From the NCBI RefSeq assembly GCF_015355625.1, contig NZ_JACLAF010000018.1, positions 33,270 to 97,269 on the forward strand: a stretch of 64,000 bases of DNA, written 5' to 3'. Under the pieces are notes generated by a model. The model was not told where the DNA came from. It worked only from the letters and a program-made list of their open reading frames with translations, and did not search any database. The position numbers and the translations under genes are program-made. Shown here piece after piece: positions 9,334 to 18,187 of this stretch. Every line of letters starts with the position of its first letter. The stretch's first letter is position 1. Source of the DNA: Tamlana sp. I1. GTDB lineage: Bacteria; Bacteroidota; Bacteroidia; Flavobacteriales; Flavobacteriaceae.

Positions 9334-11382
9334 ATGAATAACAGGTCTACTTTAGCTTTAATAGTTTTAATTTTATTTACTATTAGTTGCTCACAAAAAA
9401 AGTCAAATTCCTATGGTGTAAATTCTCCAGATGGTAAAATAGGTTTAATGGTATCGTGTGACAATGCCAACGGAAATTTAAGTTACCATGTGTCTTTTAA
9501 TGATAGTATAAAAATAACAGAGTCTTTAATGGGATTTGTTGCTAAACAGGAAGGTGATTTAATGTCATCTTGGTCTGTAGTGAATGATTCTCTTAAAACG
9601 TTTAGCGAAACATGGACACCTGTTTTAGGTCGCTTAAACAAGGTTAAAAATAATTACAATGAACTTTCGTTGGATTTAATACATAAGCTCGATCATTCTA
9701 AAAAAATGGTTTTGCGTTTTCGAGTTTTTAATGATGGTATAGGGTTTAGGTACGAGATCCCAGAATGGTCTAAAAGTGACTCTTTATATATCTTAGAAGA
9801 GTCAACCGAATTCAATTTTAAAAACGATTCGGAGGTTTTGTGGAGCAGTGCTCATTTTACACAATATCAAAAACCTTATCATCACACTAAAATTTCTGAA
9901 ATAGATTCATCTCACACACCAATAACCGTTCGAGATGTAGACGGTACTTTGCTTGCCATACATCAAGCAGCGATTAAGGATTATCCCGACATGAAACTTC
10001 AACATGTTGATGGGGCCAAATTACGTGCCCACCTAACACCATGGAAAAAAGGGCCAGCCGTAAAAGCTGCCATACCTTTTAATACGCCATGGCGAACTAT
10101 TCAAATAACCGATAACACCGAAAGTTTATTAAAATCTTATTTAATAGAGAATCTTAATGAGCCATTAGCATTAGAAAATACCGATTATATAAAACCTTAT
10201 AAGTATATGGGGATTTGGTGGGAAATGCACATTGGAACGCATACCTGGAGTATGGATGATAGACATGGAGCAACCACTGCGCGAACTAAAAAATTAATTG
10301 ATTTTGCAGCAGAACATGGCATTGATGCCGTCTTGGCGGAAGGCTGGAATGTAAAAGAGGATATATTTGCTGAGTATGGCGATAACCTGCCTTATAGTTT
10401 TACTAAAGCTGCTAGCGATTTTGATTTAGAAGACATTGTTAGCTATGCCAAGCATAAGGGGGTAGACTTTATTATACATAATGAAACTTTAGGGAAGATT
10501 TTTGATTATGAAACCCAATTAGATTCGGCTTATACATTATACAAAAAAATAGGAATTACAGGTATGAAAACAGGCTATTCTGGAGCATTACCAGGCGGAG
10601 AATGGCGTCACGGACAATTTATGTCGAAGCATTACGAAAAAGTGATTAAAAAAGCGGCTGAGTATGAGCTCATGGTAAATGCGCATGAACCTATAATACC
10701 ATCTGGCTTGGATAGAACATACCCTAATTATGTAACGAGTGAAGCGGTTAGAGGTAGTGAAATGGAAGCGTGGTCTGATGGTAATCCCGTAGGTCATCCT
10801 GTGCATTTGGCGTATACGCGTTTGCTAGCCGGACCTATGGATTATACGCCTGGAATTTTTGATATAAAATTAAAGCGTTTTGCAAAAGAAAAAGTAATTT
10901 GGCATCCAAAAGACGATGGGCTACCTAAACGAATACATACCACTTTATCTGCGCAGTTAGCACTTTATGTCGTTTTATATAGTCCTTGGCAGATGGTTGC
11001 CGATCTTCCAGAGAATTACGAAGGGGAAAAGGCATTTGAGTTTATTGAAGAGGTTCCTACTGTTTGGGATGATGTTAAAGTACTAAGCGACGATTTTGGC
11101 AAACATATCGTTATAGCTAGGAAAAAAGGTGATAATTGGTACATCGGTGGGGTAAACGGAGTAGATCCTGTAACAACCAGCGTTGCTCTTAGTTTTCTAG
11201 ACTCTAACGCCACTTATAAAATGAAAAAGTATGCAGATGGTGAAGAAACCGATTATGAAAATTCACCAGAAAAGTATGAGTTTAACGAGCGCATGGTTTC
11301 CCAGTCGGATGCTCTACAAATTAAAATGGTAAAAGGTGGCGGATTTGCTGTTTCCTTAACTCTAATTGACAAAACGAAATAA
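9334..11382 (+). CDS. GH97 glycosidase, SusB-like (probably inverting alpha-glucosidase type)
   Basis: A 682-residue lipoprotein (signal LILFTISCSQKK) with the GH97 order: N-terminal beta-sandwich, a catalytic (beta/alpha)8 barrel starting near YKYMGIWWEMHIG, and a C-terminal beta domain. Barrel motifs are MVNAHEPIIPSGLDRTYPN, EAVRGSEMEAW, LLAGPMDYTPGIF and MVADLPENYE, which match my recollection of the SusB-type inverting alpha-glucosidases. Where retaining GH97 alpha-galactosidases carry a nucleophile Asp (KVDF-like), this protein has KTGY, so the retaining nucleophile is absent and an inverting mechanism is expected. It probably trims terminal alpha-linked glucose or a similar residue in the periplasm. 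It is followed after 3 bp by a sulfatase, so the two are co-transcribed. Confidence 0.9.
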   Translation: MNNRSTLALIVLILFTISCSQKKSNSYGVNSPDGKIGLMVSCDNANGNLSYHVSFNDSIKITESLMGFVAKQEGDLMSSWSVVNDSLKTFSETWTPVLGRLNKVKNNYNELSLDLIHKLDHSKKMVLRFRVFNDGIGFRYEIPEWSKSDSLYILEESTEFNFKNDSEVLWSSAHFTQYQKPYHHTKISEIDSSHTPITVRDVDGTLLAIHQAAIKDYPDMKLQHVDGAKLRAHLTPWKKGPAVKAAIPFNTPWRTIQITDNTESLLKSYLIENLNEPLALENTDYIKPYKYMGIWWEMHIGTHTWSMDDRHGATTARTKKLIDFAAEHGIDAVLAEGWNVKEDIFAEYGDNLPYSFTKAASDFDLEDIVSYAKHKGVDFIIHNETLGKIFDYETQLDSAYTLYKKIGITGMKTGYSGALPGGEWRHGQFMSKHYEKVIKKAAEYELMVNAHEPIIPSGLDRTYPNYVTSEAVRGSEMEAWSDGNPVGHPVHLAYTRLLAGPMDYTPGIFDIKLKRFAKEKVIWHPKDDGLPKRIHTTLSAQLALYVVLYSPWQMVADLPENYEGEKAFEFIEEVPTVWDDVKVLSDDFGKHIVIARKKGDNWYIGGVNGVDPVTTSVALSFLDSNATYKMKKYADGEETDYENSPEKYEFNERMVSQSDALQIKMVKGGGFAVSLTLIDKTK

Positions 11383-11385
11383 TCA

Positions 11386-12873
11386 ATGCGAACAATGTCC
11401 TTTATTCGAAACTTTATTTTAGTTTTTCCAATGCTGTTTTTTATAGCATTAACAAGTTGTAACAAGACTACTGAAAACACTAAAATTAAACCTAGTAACA
11501 TGAAAGGAAAACCAAATATTTTATTGGTTTTGGCCGACGATTGGTCTTTTCCACATGCTACTATATATGGTGATTCTGTAGTGAATACACCCAATTTCGA
11601 TTTGATAGCCAAAAGCGGCATCCTGTTTAATAATGCCTTTTGTTCGGCACCATCTTGTACGCCATCACGGGCCGCCATATTAACAGGAAGATATCCTCAT
11701 GCCCTTAATGAAGGCGCTAACCTTTGGGGGACTTTGCCTAATTCTTACACCAATTATGTGTCGGAATTAGAATCTGCTGGGTATGTTATTGGTTATCAGG
11801 ATAAAGGTTGGGGGCCTGGAAATTATGAAGATGGCGGGTATACACACAACCCTGCAGGTAAATTAATAGAGAATTTTGATAGCTTTTTCGAGAAGTTAGA
11901 TGGTAGTAAACCGTTTTGCTTTTGGTATGGTACAAGAGATCCGCATAGACCGTATACAAAAGGATTGGGGGAAGCTTCAGGTCTTGATATAGACGATGCG
12001 GTTTTGCCAGATTTTTATCCGGATGATTCTGAGTTAAAATCAGACCTTTTGGATTATTACTATGAAGTGCAACGTATTGATTATGATTTAGCCCGAATTC
12101 TTTTTAGGCTGGAGCGTAAAAATATGTTAGAAAACACTTTAATTGTGGTAACAAGTGATAACGGTATGCCGTTTCCGCGAGCTAAAGCTAATTGTTATGA
12201 TTTGGGTACACGGGTGCCCTTGGCAATAGCCTGGGGAGACCAAATTAAAAATAAAGGAAGTCTTGAAAATACCTTTGTTAATCTCTTAGATTTAGCGCCA
12301 ACTTTTTTAGATATTGCAGGGTTAGATATTCCTAAGGAAATGCAGGGTAAAAGCTTGTTGCCTTTGTTAAAAGGAGAAACAACGCAGCATAAAGACAAGG
12401 TTTTTTTAGAAAGAGAACGTCATGCATTTGTTCGTAAGGACAATACATCGTATCCTATGCGCGCCGTACGCGACAGCAACTATTTGTTAATTCATAATTT
12501 ATATCCAGAGCGCTGGCCAGCAGGAGATCCTATTCCAACCGATTTGAATAAAGGGTTTGGTGATATAGATGCGAGCCCATCCAAAAATATCATGATTTCA
12601 AAAAAAGATACCGATAAAAATTACCGTACATTTTTTGATATTTCAACAGAAAAAAGACCGGAATTTGAATTCTATGATATTATAAAAGATCCTTACCAGA
12701 CCAATAACCTAGTAAATTCAGAAAGTTATCAGTCTAAAATTTTGGACTATAAAAAGGTTTTAATGGACTGGAGACAAAACACAGAGGATGGTAGTCTAAA
12801 CCATTTAGGTAATGATTATCCTTTCGATAACTATAAATACTACGGTAAATATAATACCTTATTAGATGAGTAA
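11386..12873 (+). CDS. S1 family sulfatase (CTPSR type)
   Basis: A 495-residue lipoprotein (FFIALTSCNK). The catalytic formylglycine motif is CTPSR with Cys at about residue 91, in SCTPSRAAILTGRYP. Other marks are ILLVLADDW (metal site), KPFCFWYGTRDPHRPY, and VVTSDNGMPFPRAK, where the usual DNG is kept but the following residues differ from arylsulfatases. The sequence leans towards the sulfamidase/heparan-sulfatase-like branch of S1 (inference). It sits 3 bp behind GH97 and ends at a bidirectional terminator. An anaerobic-type sulfatase maturase is not in the window, so activation must come from elsewhere. Confidence 0.93.
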   Translation: MRTMSFIRNFILVFPMLFFIALTSCNKTTENTKIKPSNMKGKPNILLVLADDWSFPHATIYGDSVVNTPNFDLIAKSGILFNNAFCSAPSCTPSRAAILTGRYPHALNEGANLWGTLPNSYTNYVSELESAGYVIGYQDKGWGPGNYEDGGYTHNPAGKLIENFDSFFEKLDGSKPFCFWYGTRDPHRPYTKGLGEASGLDIDDAVLPDFYPDDSELKSDLLDYYYEVQRIDYDLARILFRLERKNMLENTLIVVTSDNGMPFPRAKANCYDLGTRVPLAIAWGDQIKNKGSLENTFVNLLDLAPTFLDIAGLDIPKEMQGKSLLPLLKGETTQHKDKVFLERERHAFVRKDNTSYPMRAVRDSNYLLIHNLYPERWPAGDPIPTDLNKGFGDIDASPSKNIMISKKDTDKNYRTFFDISTEKRPEFEFYDIIKDPYQTNNLVNSESYQSKILDYKKVLMDWRQNTEDGSLNHLGNDYPFDNYKYYGKYNTLLDE

Positions 12874-12936
12874 GCTGTAAATGAGGAGGTGGACTTTTGA
12901 AGGTTGTTTCTCCTCGAAATTACAGGTTTAAAATAA

Positions 12937-12979
12937 GGGGGCTATGTTATTTTTAGAGATATAACATAGCACCCTTTTT
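12937..12979. terminator. Bidirectional terminator between convergent genes
   Basis: Arms GGGGGCTATGTTAT (12937-12950) and ATAACATAGCACCC (12961-12974) pair with one mismatch around a 10-base loop and are followed by five T. It separates the plus-strand GH97-sulfatase operon from the minus-strand ROK-gmhA operon and probably serves both, although the minus side has only a short T-run. Confidence 0.85.
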
Positions 12980-13011
12980 GGAAACGAGCTTATTTCATTT
13001 CTTGTTTGTAA

Positions 13012-13596
13012 TTACTTTAAAAGCATGGATTCTATAGTCAAAATAAGGCTGTGAATCACTTTAATATGAATTTCTTGAATGCGATCGGCAAAGCCTTCAT
13101 AAGGCACACAAATTTTAAAATCGGCTAATTTTGCCAAATCTTTACCTGTTTTTCCGGTTAGTAAAACGGTAGTCATGCCTTTCTTTTTGGCAGCTTCAAA
13201 CCCTTTTAAAACGTTTTTAGAATTCCCGCTGGTACTTATTCCAAAGGCAATATCGCCTGATTGGCCTATGGCTTCAATAAATCTTGAAAACACAAACTCG
13301 TAGCCAAAATCGTTGCCAACACATGATAAATGGCTGGGGTCGGAAATGGCAATGGCAGGAAGCGCTTGGCGGTTTTCTCGATATCTTCCTGTGAGCTCTT
13401 CAGCAAAATGCATGGCATCACAATGGGAGCCACCGTTACCAAAAGAAATTACTTTTCCGCCGTTGTTAAAAGCCTTAGTAATGGCTTGGGCAATGTTTAC
13501 AATATCTTTAAAATTATCTGGGTTGGCAGAAAAATCATGTAATACTTTTTGAGCTTGTAAAAATTCAGACTGAATGGTGTTTTCGTAATTCATCAT
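13012..13596 (-). CDS. gmhA: Phosphoheptose isomerase (sedoheptulose-7-phosphate isomerase)
   Basis: A 194-residue cytoplasmic SIS-domain protein. It aligns along its whole length with enterobacterial GmhA as I remember it, sharing [35 protein letters not shown] and [13 protein letters not shown]. The zinc ligands of GmhA (His and Glu in the HFAEE segment, Gln and His in the [11 protein letters not shown] segment) are all present. GmhA converts sedoheptulose 7-phosphate to D-glycero-D-manno-heptose 7-phosphate for heptose synthesis. Finding it inside a PUL behind a ROK sugar kinase is unusual. A role in handling a released sugar cannot be excluded. The start may be either of two adjacent ATGs. 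Confidence 0.88.
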   Translation of the reverse strand: MMNYENTIQSEFLQAQKVLHDFSANPDNFKDIVNIAQAITKAFNNGGKVISFGNGGSHCDAMHFAEELTGRYRENRQALPAIAISDPSHLSCVGNDFGYEFVFSRFIEAIGQSGDIAFGISTSGNSKNVLKGFEAAKKKGMTTVLLTGKTGKDLAKLADFKICVPYEGFADRIQEIHIKVIHSLILTIESMLLK

Positions 13597-13605
13597 GAGT
13601 TCTGT

Positions 13606-14517
13606 TTAGTTAACCAGCATGGCAGCACCAAAAACACCGGCGCTATCACCCAATTTAGGTTTTAAAAATTTCGTCTCTAAGCCGTTATTAAACACATATT
13701 TTTTGGCACTTTCAACGCCTTCAGTATATAATAAATCGATGTTTCCCACGCCACCACCAATCACAATGGCATCGGGGTCAATAACATTAATTATGGAAGC
13801 AACGCCTTTTCCGAAATAGGTAATTAATCGTTCAATAGTAGCTTTAGCAGCTGGATCTTTTCCTGCTTCATATAATTCTAAAATAGCCTTTAAACGTTTT
13901 CTAGTTCCGGTTTCTTCTTCATAAAAATTCTCTAAACCTGTTCCCGAAATAATAGTTTCCACGCAACCTGTTTGTCCGCAAAAGCATGGTCCACCAGATT
14001 CATGTAAAAAATTATGTCCCCATTCGCCACCAATACCATGGCGACCATTTAATACTTTACCATTTAAAATAACGCCGCCACCAACACCAGTGCCCATAAT
14101 AATTCCAAAAACAACTTGCGCATTGGATACTTGGTCTGGTACAGCACCTAAAGTGGCTTCTGCTAGGGCAAAACAATTGGCATCGTTGGCCATTTCAATA
14201 GAAAAACCTAAAAGATTTTCTAAATCCTTTTTAAAGGGTTGACCATTTAAACACACCGTATTACTGTTTTTTAGTGTTTGTGTTGTGGGATCTAAAGTGC
14301 CTGGAGTACCTATGCCTAAAGTGGTTATTTTAGTTTTACTTTTTTCTTCAAGCAAGGCAACAACCTTTTTTATTTGGCTAAGAATATGGTTGTAACCATG
14401 TTCTTTTTCGGTAGGAACACGAAGTCTTTCTATAACTTCAAATTTAGAATCTTGAATTGCTAGTAATACACCTTCAATTTTTGTTCCTCCTAAATCAATA
14501 CCACATAATGTTTTCAT
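13606..14517 (-). CDS. ROK family sugar kinase
   Basis: A 303-residue cytoplasmic kinase that phosphorylates a hexose or related sugar with ATP. Features are the N-terminal phosphate motif GIDLGGTKIEG, the catalytic region MANDANCFALAEA with the Asp base, GIIMGTGVGGGVILNG, and the ROK zinc site GHNF...CFCGQTGCVE (one His plus three Cys). The second phosphate motif is VIDPDAIVIGGGVGN. It is the first gene of a two-gene operon with gmhA, 9 bp apart. With GH92 and GH125 mannosidase-type genes all around, mannose or fructose are reasonable substrates, but specificity cannot be read from the sequence. Confidence 0.9.
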   Translation of the reverse strand: MKTLCGIDLGGTKIEGVLLAIQDSKFEVIERLRVPTEKEHGYNHILSQIKKVVALLEEKSKTKITTLGIGTPGTLDPTTQTLKNSNTVCLNGQPFKKDLENLLGFSIEMANDANCFALAEATLGAVPDQVSNAQVVFGIIMGTGVGGGVILNGKVLNGRHGIGGEWGHNFLHESGGPCFCGQTGCVETIISGTGLENFYEEETGTRKRLKAILELYEAGKDPAAKATIERLITYFGKGVASIINVIDPDAIVIGGGVGNIDLLYTEGVESAKKYVFNNGLETKFLKPKLGDSAGVFGAAMLVN

Positions 14518-14583
14518 TGTTCTTATATTTTGACTGAATCAAAAATAACCAGATGCACTAATAAAAGGGGGGAAGAAGCTGTT

Positions 14584-14611
14584 TTATAACTTCTATTTTA
14601 TAAAATGATAC
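14584..14611. repeat. 28-bp element, copy 1, upstream of GH92
   Basis: It shares 25 of 28 bases with 17180-17207 upstream of the esterase gene. Both start with TTATAACTTC and contain the palindromic core ATTTTATAAAAT. The copy lies 177 bp before the GH92 start codon and about 70 bp before the divergent ROK kinase start. It is a candidate binding site for a shared regulator. Confidence 0.55.
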
Positions 14612-14787
14612 AAATATGCAGGGATTCATAGCGCTACATAAAATGGATTAAATAGTATTGTGAGTATTAAAAATAATTATAATTGAAATGCGCTGTATGG
14701 TTAACCATCATCCAGATGGCGTAGTTTTTTTTCGAGCAAGTTGGAGGGTAAAAAGTTATTAATTCATCACATTTAAAATTTAAATAA

Positions 14788-17043
14788 ATGAAAAAGGTTT
14801 TCATCGTAGGTATAAGCATGATGTTTATGGTATTAAATATATCGGCTCAAACTTTTAGTAATTCAAAATATGTAGACCCGTTTATTGGAGCTGATGGTGG
14901 AGGAAATACCTTTCCAGGTGCAGCTATGCCTACGGGAATGGTTAAGTTGGGCCCAGATTGTAATTTGCTTACCGAGAACGGAGGTTGGGATGCTGAGGGC
15001 GATATTGTTGGGTTTAGCCATACACATCTAAATGGTTCTGGTGGAGGTTCTAAATATGGTAATGTATTATTCATGCCTACCACAGGAGCTGTTAATCCTT
15101 TAGATTATGCTTCTCCTCGTGAGAATGAAAAGTCTCGTGTGGGTGTTTATTCGGTTGATTTAACACGCTATAATACCAAAGTTAGGTTGTCGGCTTCAAA
15201 TCGTGCTGCAATTCATGAATATACTTTTTCTAAATCTGATACCGCCAATGTGTTGATTGATTTAGGAAGTTTTTTAGCCTCGTATCAAAAACAAGAATTT
15301 GTTGGATCTGAAGTGAACATTATTTCTGATACAGAGGTTGAGGGTTTTACGCGTATTCGTGGTGGTTGGAATATTAGTGATGCTTATACCGTCTATTTTT
15401 ATGCGAAATTTGAAAAACCAGCATCATCTTATGGAACCTGGAAATCGGGTAAACTTTATCCGAATAAAAAAAGCCAATTTGATAGTAATGAAAAAACAGG
15501 TGCTTATTTTTCATTTAAAACCAAAGCGGGTGAAAAAATTAAGGTTAAAGTTGGAATTTCTTATTTAGGTACTGGTGCTGCAAAGCACAATTTAAAAGAA
15601 ATTACAACATGGGATTTAGATCAGGTTAAAGAAAGTGCCGTAAAATCTTGGGATAAAATTCTTAACCTTATTCAGGTAGAGGGGGTTAGTGAGGATATTA
15701 AAAAAATATTTTACTCCTCGGTATATCGTATTTTTTTACAGCCTACTGATTATACTGGGGAAAACCCGAAATGGATTTCGAATAAACCTTATTATGGTGA
15801 TTACTTTGCTATTTGGGATACCTACCGCGCTACACATCCGTTTATTACACTATTAAAACCATCCCTTCAAGCCGATATGGTAGAGTCCTTGATTGATATG
15901 TATCGTTTTGATAATTATATGCCAGATGCAAGGGGAAGTCATTCCACTGGGCGTACCCAAGGAGGGTCTAATTCGGATATGCTTATTGCAGATGCTTTTG
16001 CAAAAGGTTTAAAAGGAATCGATTATAAAACGGCCTTACAAGCTATGTTAAAAAATGCAACGGTTCCACCAGGAGATGATGAGCGTAAATATGGCCGTGG
16101 CGGACTGTGGGATTATAACCGTATTGGGTATGTGTCAACCGATTACGAGAGATCTGGAACCCGGACTTTGGAATATTCAGCGAATGATGCGGCTATAGCC
16201 TTGGTAGCAAAAGGACTTGGTAATGTTGAGGTGTATGAAACTTACAAGAAAAAAGCATCCAGTTGGAAAAATTTATGGAATTCCAATATAGAAAGTTTAG
16301 GGTTTAAAGGGTTTATTTGGCCGCGAAAACCCGATGGAACATGGCTGGAGGAGGATAGCCTAAGTCTGTTCGCTTCGGGATTTTGGACGCACCCTTTTTA
16401 TGAAACATTCTCTTGGGAATATTCATTCTATGCCCCGCATGATATGAAAAGTTTAATAGAAAAAATGGGCGGAAAACCCACTTTTACCAAACGATTGGAT
16501 ACTTATTTTAAAGAGCCTTTTCCTGCTAATGAACACCATGAATTACAGATGTACACCAAATTAGTAGGAATGTCCCAAATTTCTAATGAACCTTCATTTT
16601 TGGTACCATCGCTGTATTGTTACGTAAATGAACCGTATAAAACAGCTAAAATTGTTAGGCATATTTTAAAAACACAATATAGCGCATCAAAAACGGGACT
16701 ACCAGGAAATGACGATTCCGGCTCTATGGGGGCATGGTATGCGTTTCATAGTTTAGGCTTTTTTCCTAATGCAGGACAAGATGTTTATTTGATATCTAGT
16801 CCGTTATATCCCAAAGCAACGATAGCATTAGAAAATGGAAAAGAATTGATTATTATCGCTAAAAATGCAAGTCCTAAAAATATATACATTCAATCGTGTC
16901 TTTTAAACGGGAAACCTTTTAATAACTGTTGGTTTAAACATAGCGACATAAGTAAGGGGGCTAAGTTTGAGTTTGTAATGGGGGAAAAACCTTCTAAATG
17001 GGGAACACAAGGGGAGTTGCCTCCTTCTTTATCAGATTTTTAA
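14788..17043 (+). CDS. GH92 family alpha-mannosidase-type glycosidase
   Basis: A 751-residue secreted protein with a Sec signal peptide (MKKVFIVGISMMFMVLNISAQ), probably periplasmic. GH92 enzymes are calcium-dependent inverting exo-alpha-mannosidases. Marks are YVDPFIGADGGGNTFPGAAMPTGM at the N-terminal beta-sandwich (the name-giving start of the family), IWDTYRATHPF, GRGGLWDYNRIGYV, and the catalytic-base segment GNDDSGSMGAWYAFHSLGFFPNAG near the C-terminus. The length is normal for the family. It stands alone after a 270-bp divergent promoter region and belongs to the alpha-mannan theme along with GH92 at 33208 and GH125. The linkage cleaved is unknown. Confidence 0.93.
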   Translation: MKKVFIVGISMMFMVLNISAQTFSNSKYVDPFIGADGGGNTFPGAAMPTGMVKLGPDCNLLTENGGWDAEGDIVGFSHTHLNGSGGGSKYGNVLFMPTTGAVNPLDYASPRENEKSRVGVYSVDLTRYNTKVRLSASNRAAIHEYTFSKSDTANVLIDLGSFLASYQKQEFVGSEVNIISDTEVEGFTRIRGGWNISDAYTVYFYAKFEKPASSYGTWKSGKLYPNKKSQFDSNEKTGAYFSFKTKAGEKIKVKVGISYLGTGAAKHNLKEITTWDLDQVKESAVKSWDKILNLIQVEGVSEDIKKIFYSSVYRIFLQPTDYTGENPKWISNKPYYGDYFAIWDTYRATHPFITLLKPSLQADMVESLIDMYRFDNYMPDARGSHSTGRTQGGSNSDMLIADAFAKGLKGIDYKTALQAMLKNATVPPGDDERKYGRGGLWDYNRIGYVSTDYERSGTRTLEYSANDAAIALVAKGLGNVEVYETYKKKASSWKNLWNSNIESLGFKGFIWPRKPDGTWLEEDSLSLFASGFWTHPFYETFSWEYSFYAPHDMKSLIEKMGGKPTFTKRLDTYFKEPFPANEHHELQMYTKLVGMSQISNEPSFLVPSLYCYVNEPYKTAKIVRHILKTQYSASKTGLPGNDDSGSMGAWYAFHSLGFFPNAGQDVYLISSPLYPKATIALENGKELIIIAKNASPKNIYIQSCLLNGKPFNNCWFKHSDISKGAKFEFVMGEKPSKWGTQGELPPSLSDF

Positions 17044-17058
17044 TAACTTTTATAAATG

Positions 17059-17084
17059 TAACCAAGTAGAACCTAGCTTGGTTA
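17059..17084 (+). terminator. Weak hairpin after GH92
   Basis: Arms TAACCAAG and CTTGGTTA with a short loop, 16 bp after the GH92 stop. No clean T-run follows, so termination is uncertain. Confidence 0.35.
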
Positions 17085-17179
17085 ATGGTTTAATTTTAGG
17101 AGAGCGATTAATCCTGTATAGCTGTTTTTTTATGCTAAAACCGTATGAAAAAACTTCTAGGAATAAGGGATTTATTAAT

Positions 17180-17207
17180 TTATAACTTCGATTTTATAAA
17201 ATAACAC
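17180..17207. repeat. 28-bp element, copy 2, upstream of the esterase gene
   Basis: The second copy of the element at 14584, same orientation, 25 of 28 identical. It lies 56 bp before the preferred esterase start, so it could overlap the promoter. See copy 1 for the shared core. Confidence 0.55.
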
Positions 17208-17262
17208 CATTATAAATAGATTCTTATACATATTTGATATGACTAGTAAAATCAATCTATAC

Positions 17263-18186
17263 ATGCGTAATTACTTATTGGCTTTTCTTCTTACTACAGG
17301 AGTTTTATTTACTGTTAGAGCACAGGAAAAACCTTCGGAAGCAGAATTAAAGACCATCACATACACGAGTGCGTTTGATAATACAGCGCGTGATTTTTAT
17401 CTGTACCTCCCAAAAGGTTATGATGAAACAAATGATAAAAAATGGCCTATAATGCTTTTTTTACATGGAAATGGCGAGCGCGGAAATGGAAAAAACGAGT
17501 TGCCTTATACCCTCGCGCATGGCCCTATTTATGAGGCTTGGATTCAAAAGCGCGATTTGCCATTTATAATTATTCAGCCTCAACTTCACATGCATGGGTT
17601 TGATAGTGTTCCAAATTCATATTACAATCAACGCAAGTTGGAAAACCATCCTAAACGTTTAAAAGTAGGTACGCCAAACAGAAGTCCGAAATCGAAATCG
17701 GATGCACCAATGGGAAGTTTGGTTACCCATCCAGGCTACAAATATGGCACTTATGGCCCTCCAATGGGTTGGGAAACTGTTGAAACCGATTTGTTAAAGA
17801 TGCTGCAAACCGTAGGTGCAGATTATAATACAGACGCCTCAAAAGTGTATTTAACAGGATTGAGCTATGGCGGATTTGGTACTTGGTATATGGCAAGCAA
17901 GCATCCAGATTTATTTGCTGCAATTGCACCAATAGTAGGTTGGGGACATAGCGATTTAATGGCGCCTATTGCTAAACATAAAATTCCTTTGTGGTGTTTT
18001 GCTGGCGGAAGAGACCACGTTATTACACTCAATCATTTTTATTCTGGAATGAACACTTTAGAAAAATTAGGCCATCCCGATGTTCGATTTACTATTGAAT
18101 CTGATATGAATCATGATGTATGGACACGCGTTTATGCAGGAGATGATATTTACAATTGGCTTTTAAAACAACAAAAACAAAATTAA
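17263..18186 (+). CDS. Secreted alpha/beta-hydrolase esterase (CE1/prolyl-oligopeptidase-like)
   Basis: About 307 residues with a Sec signal peptide. The ATG at 17263 (MRNYLLAFLLTTGVLF...RAQE) is preferred over the one at 17239 because it starts the signal peptide directly. It is an alpha/beta hydrolase: oxyanion region MLFLHGNGERGNG, nucleophile elbow GLSYGGFG, acid Asp in GGRDHV, and the catalytic His in MNHDVW. The closest types are periplasmic acetyl- or feruloyl-esterase-like enzymes, which would strip ester groups from the polysaccharide. It is co-transcribed with the nucleoside-hydrolase-family gene, one base between stop and next start. Confidence 0.82.
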   Translation: MRNYLLAFLLTTGVLFTVRAQEKPSEAELKTITYTSAFDNTARDFYLYLPKGYDETNDKKWPIMLFLHGNGERGNGKNELPYTLAHGPIYEAWIQKRDLPFIIIQPQLHMHGFDSVPNSYYNQRKLENHPKRLKVGTPNRSPKSKSDAPMGSLVTHPGYKYGTYGPPMGWETVETDLLKMLQTVGADYNTDASKVYLTGLSYGGFGTWYMASKHPDLFAAIAPIVGWGHSDLMAPIAKHKIPLWCFAGGRDHVITLNHFYSGMNTLEKLGHPDVRFTIESDMNHDVWTRVYAGDDIYNWLLKQQKQN

Positions 18187-18187
18187 T

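Noticed and set aside
11253..11678. A 141-residue antisense open frame across the GH97-sulfatase junction
   Set aside because: It lies fully antisense to two well-supported genes, including the conserved sulfatase active-site region, and shows no domain.
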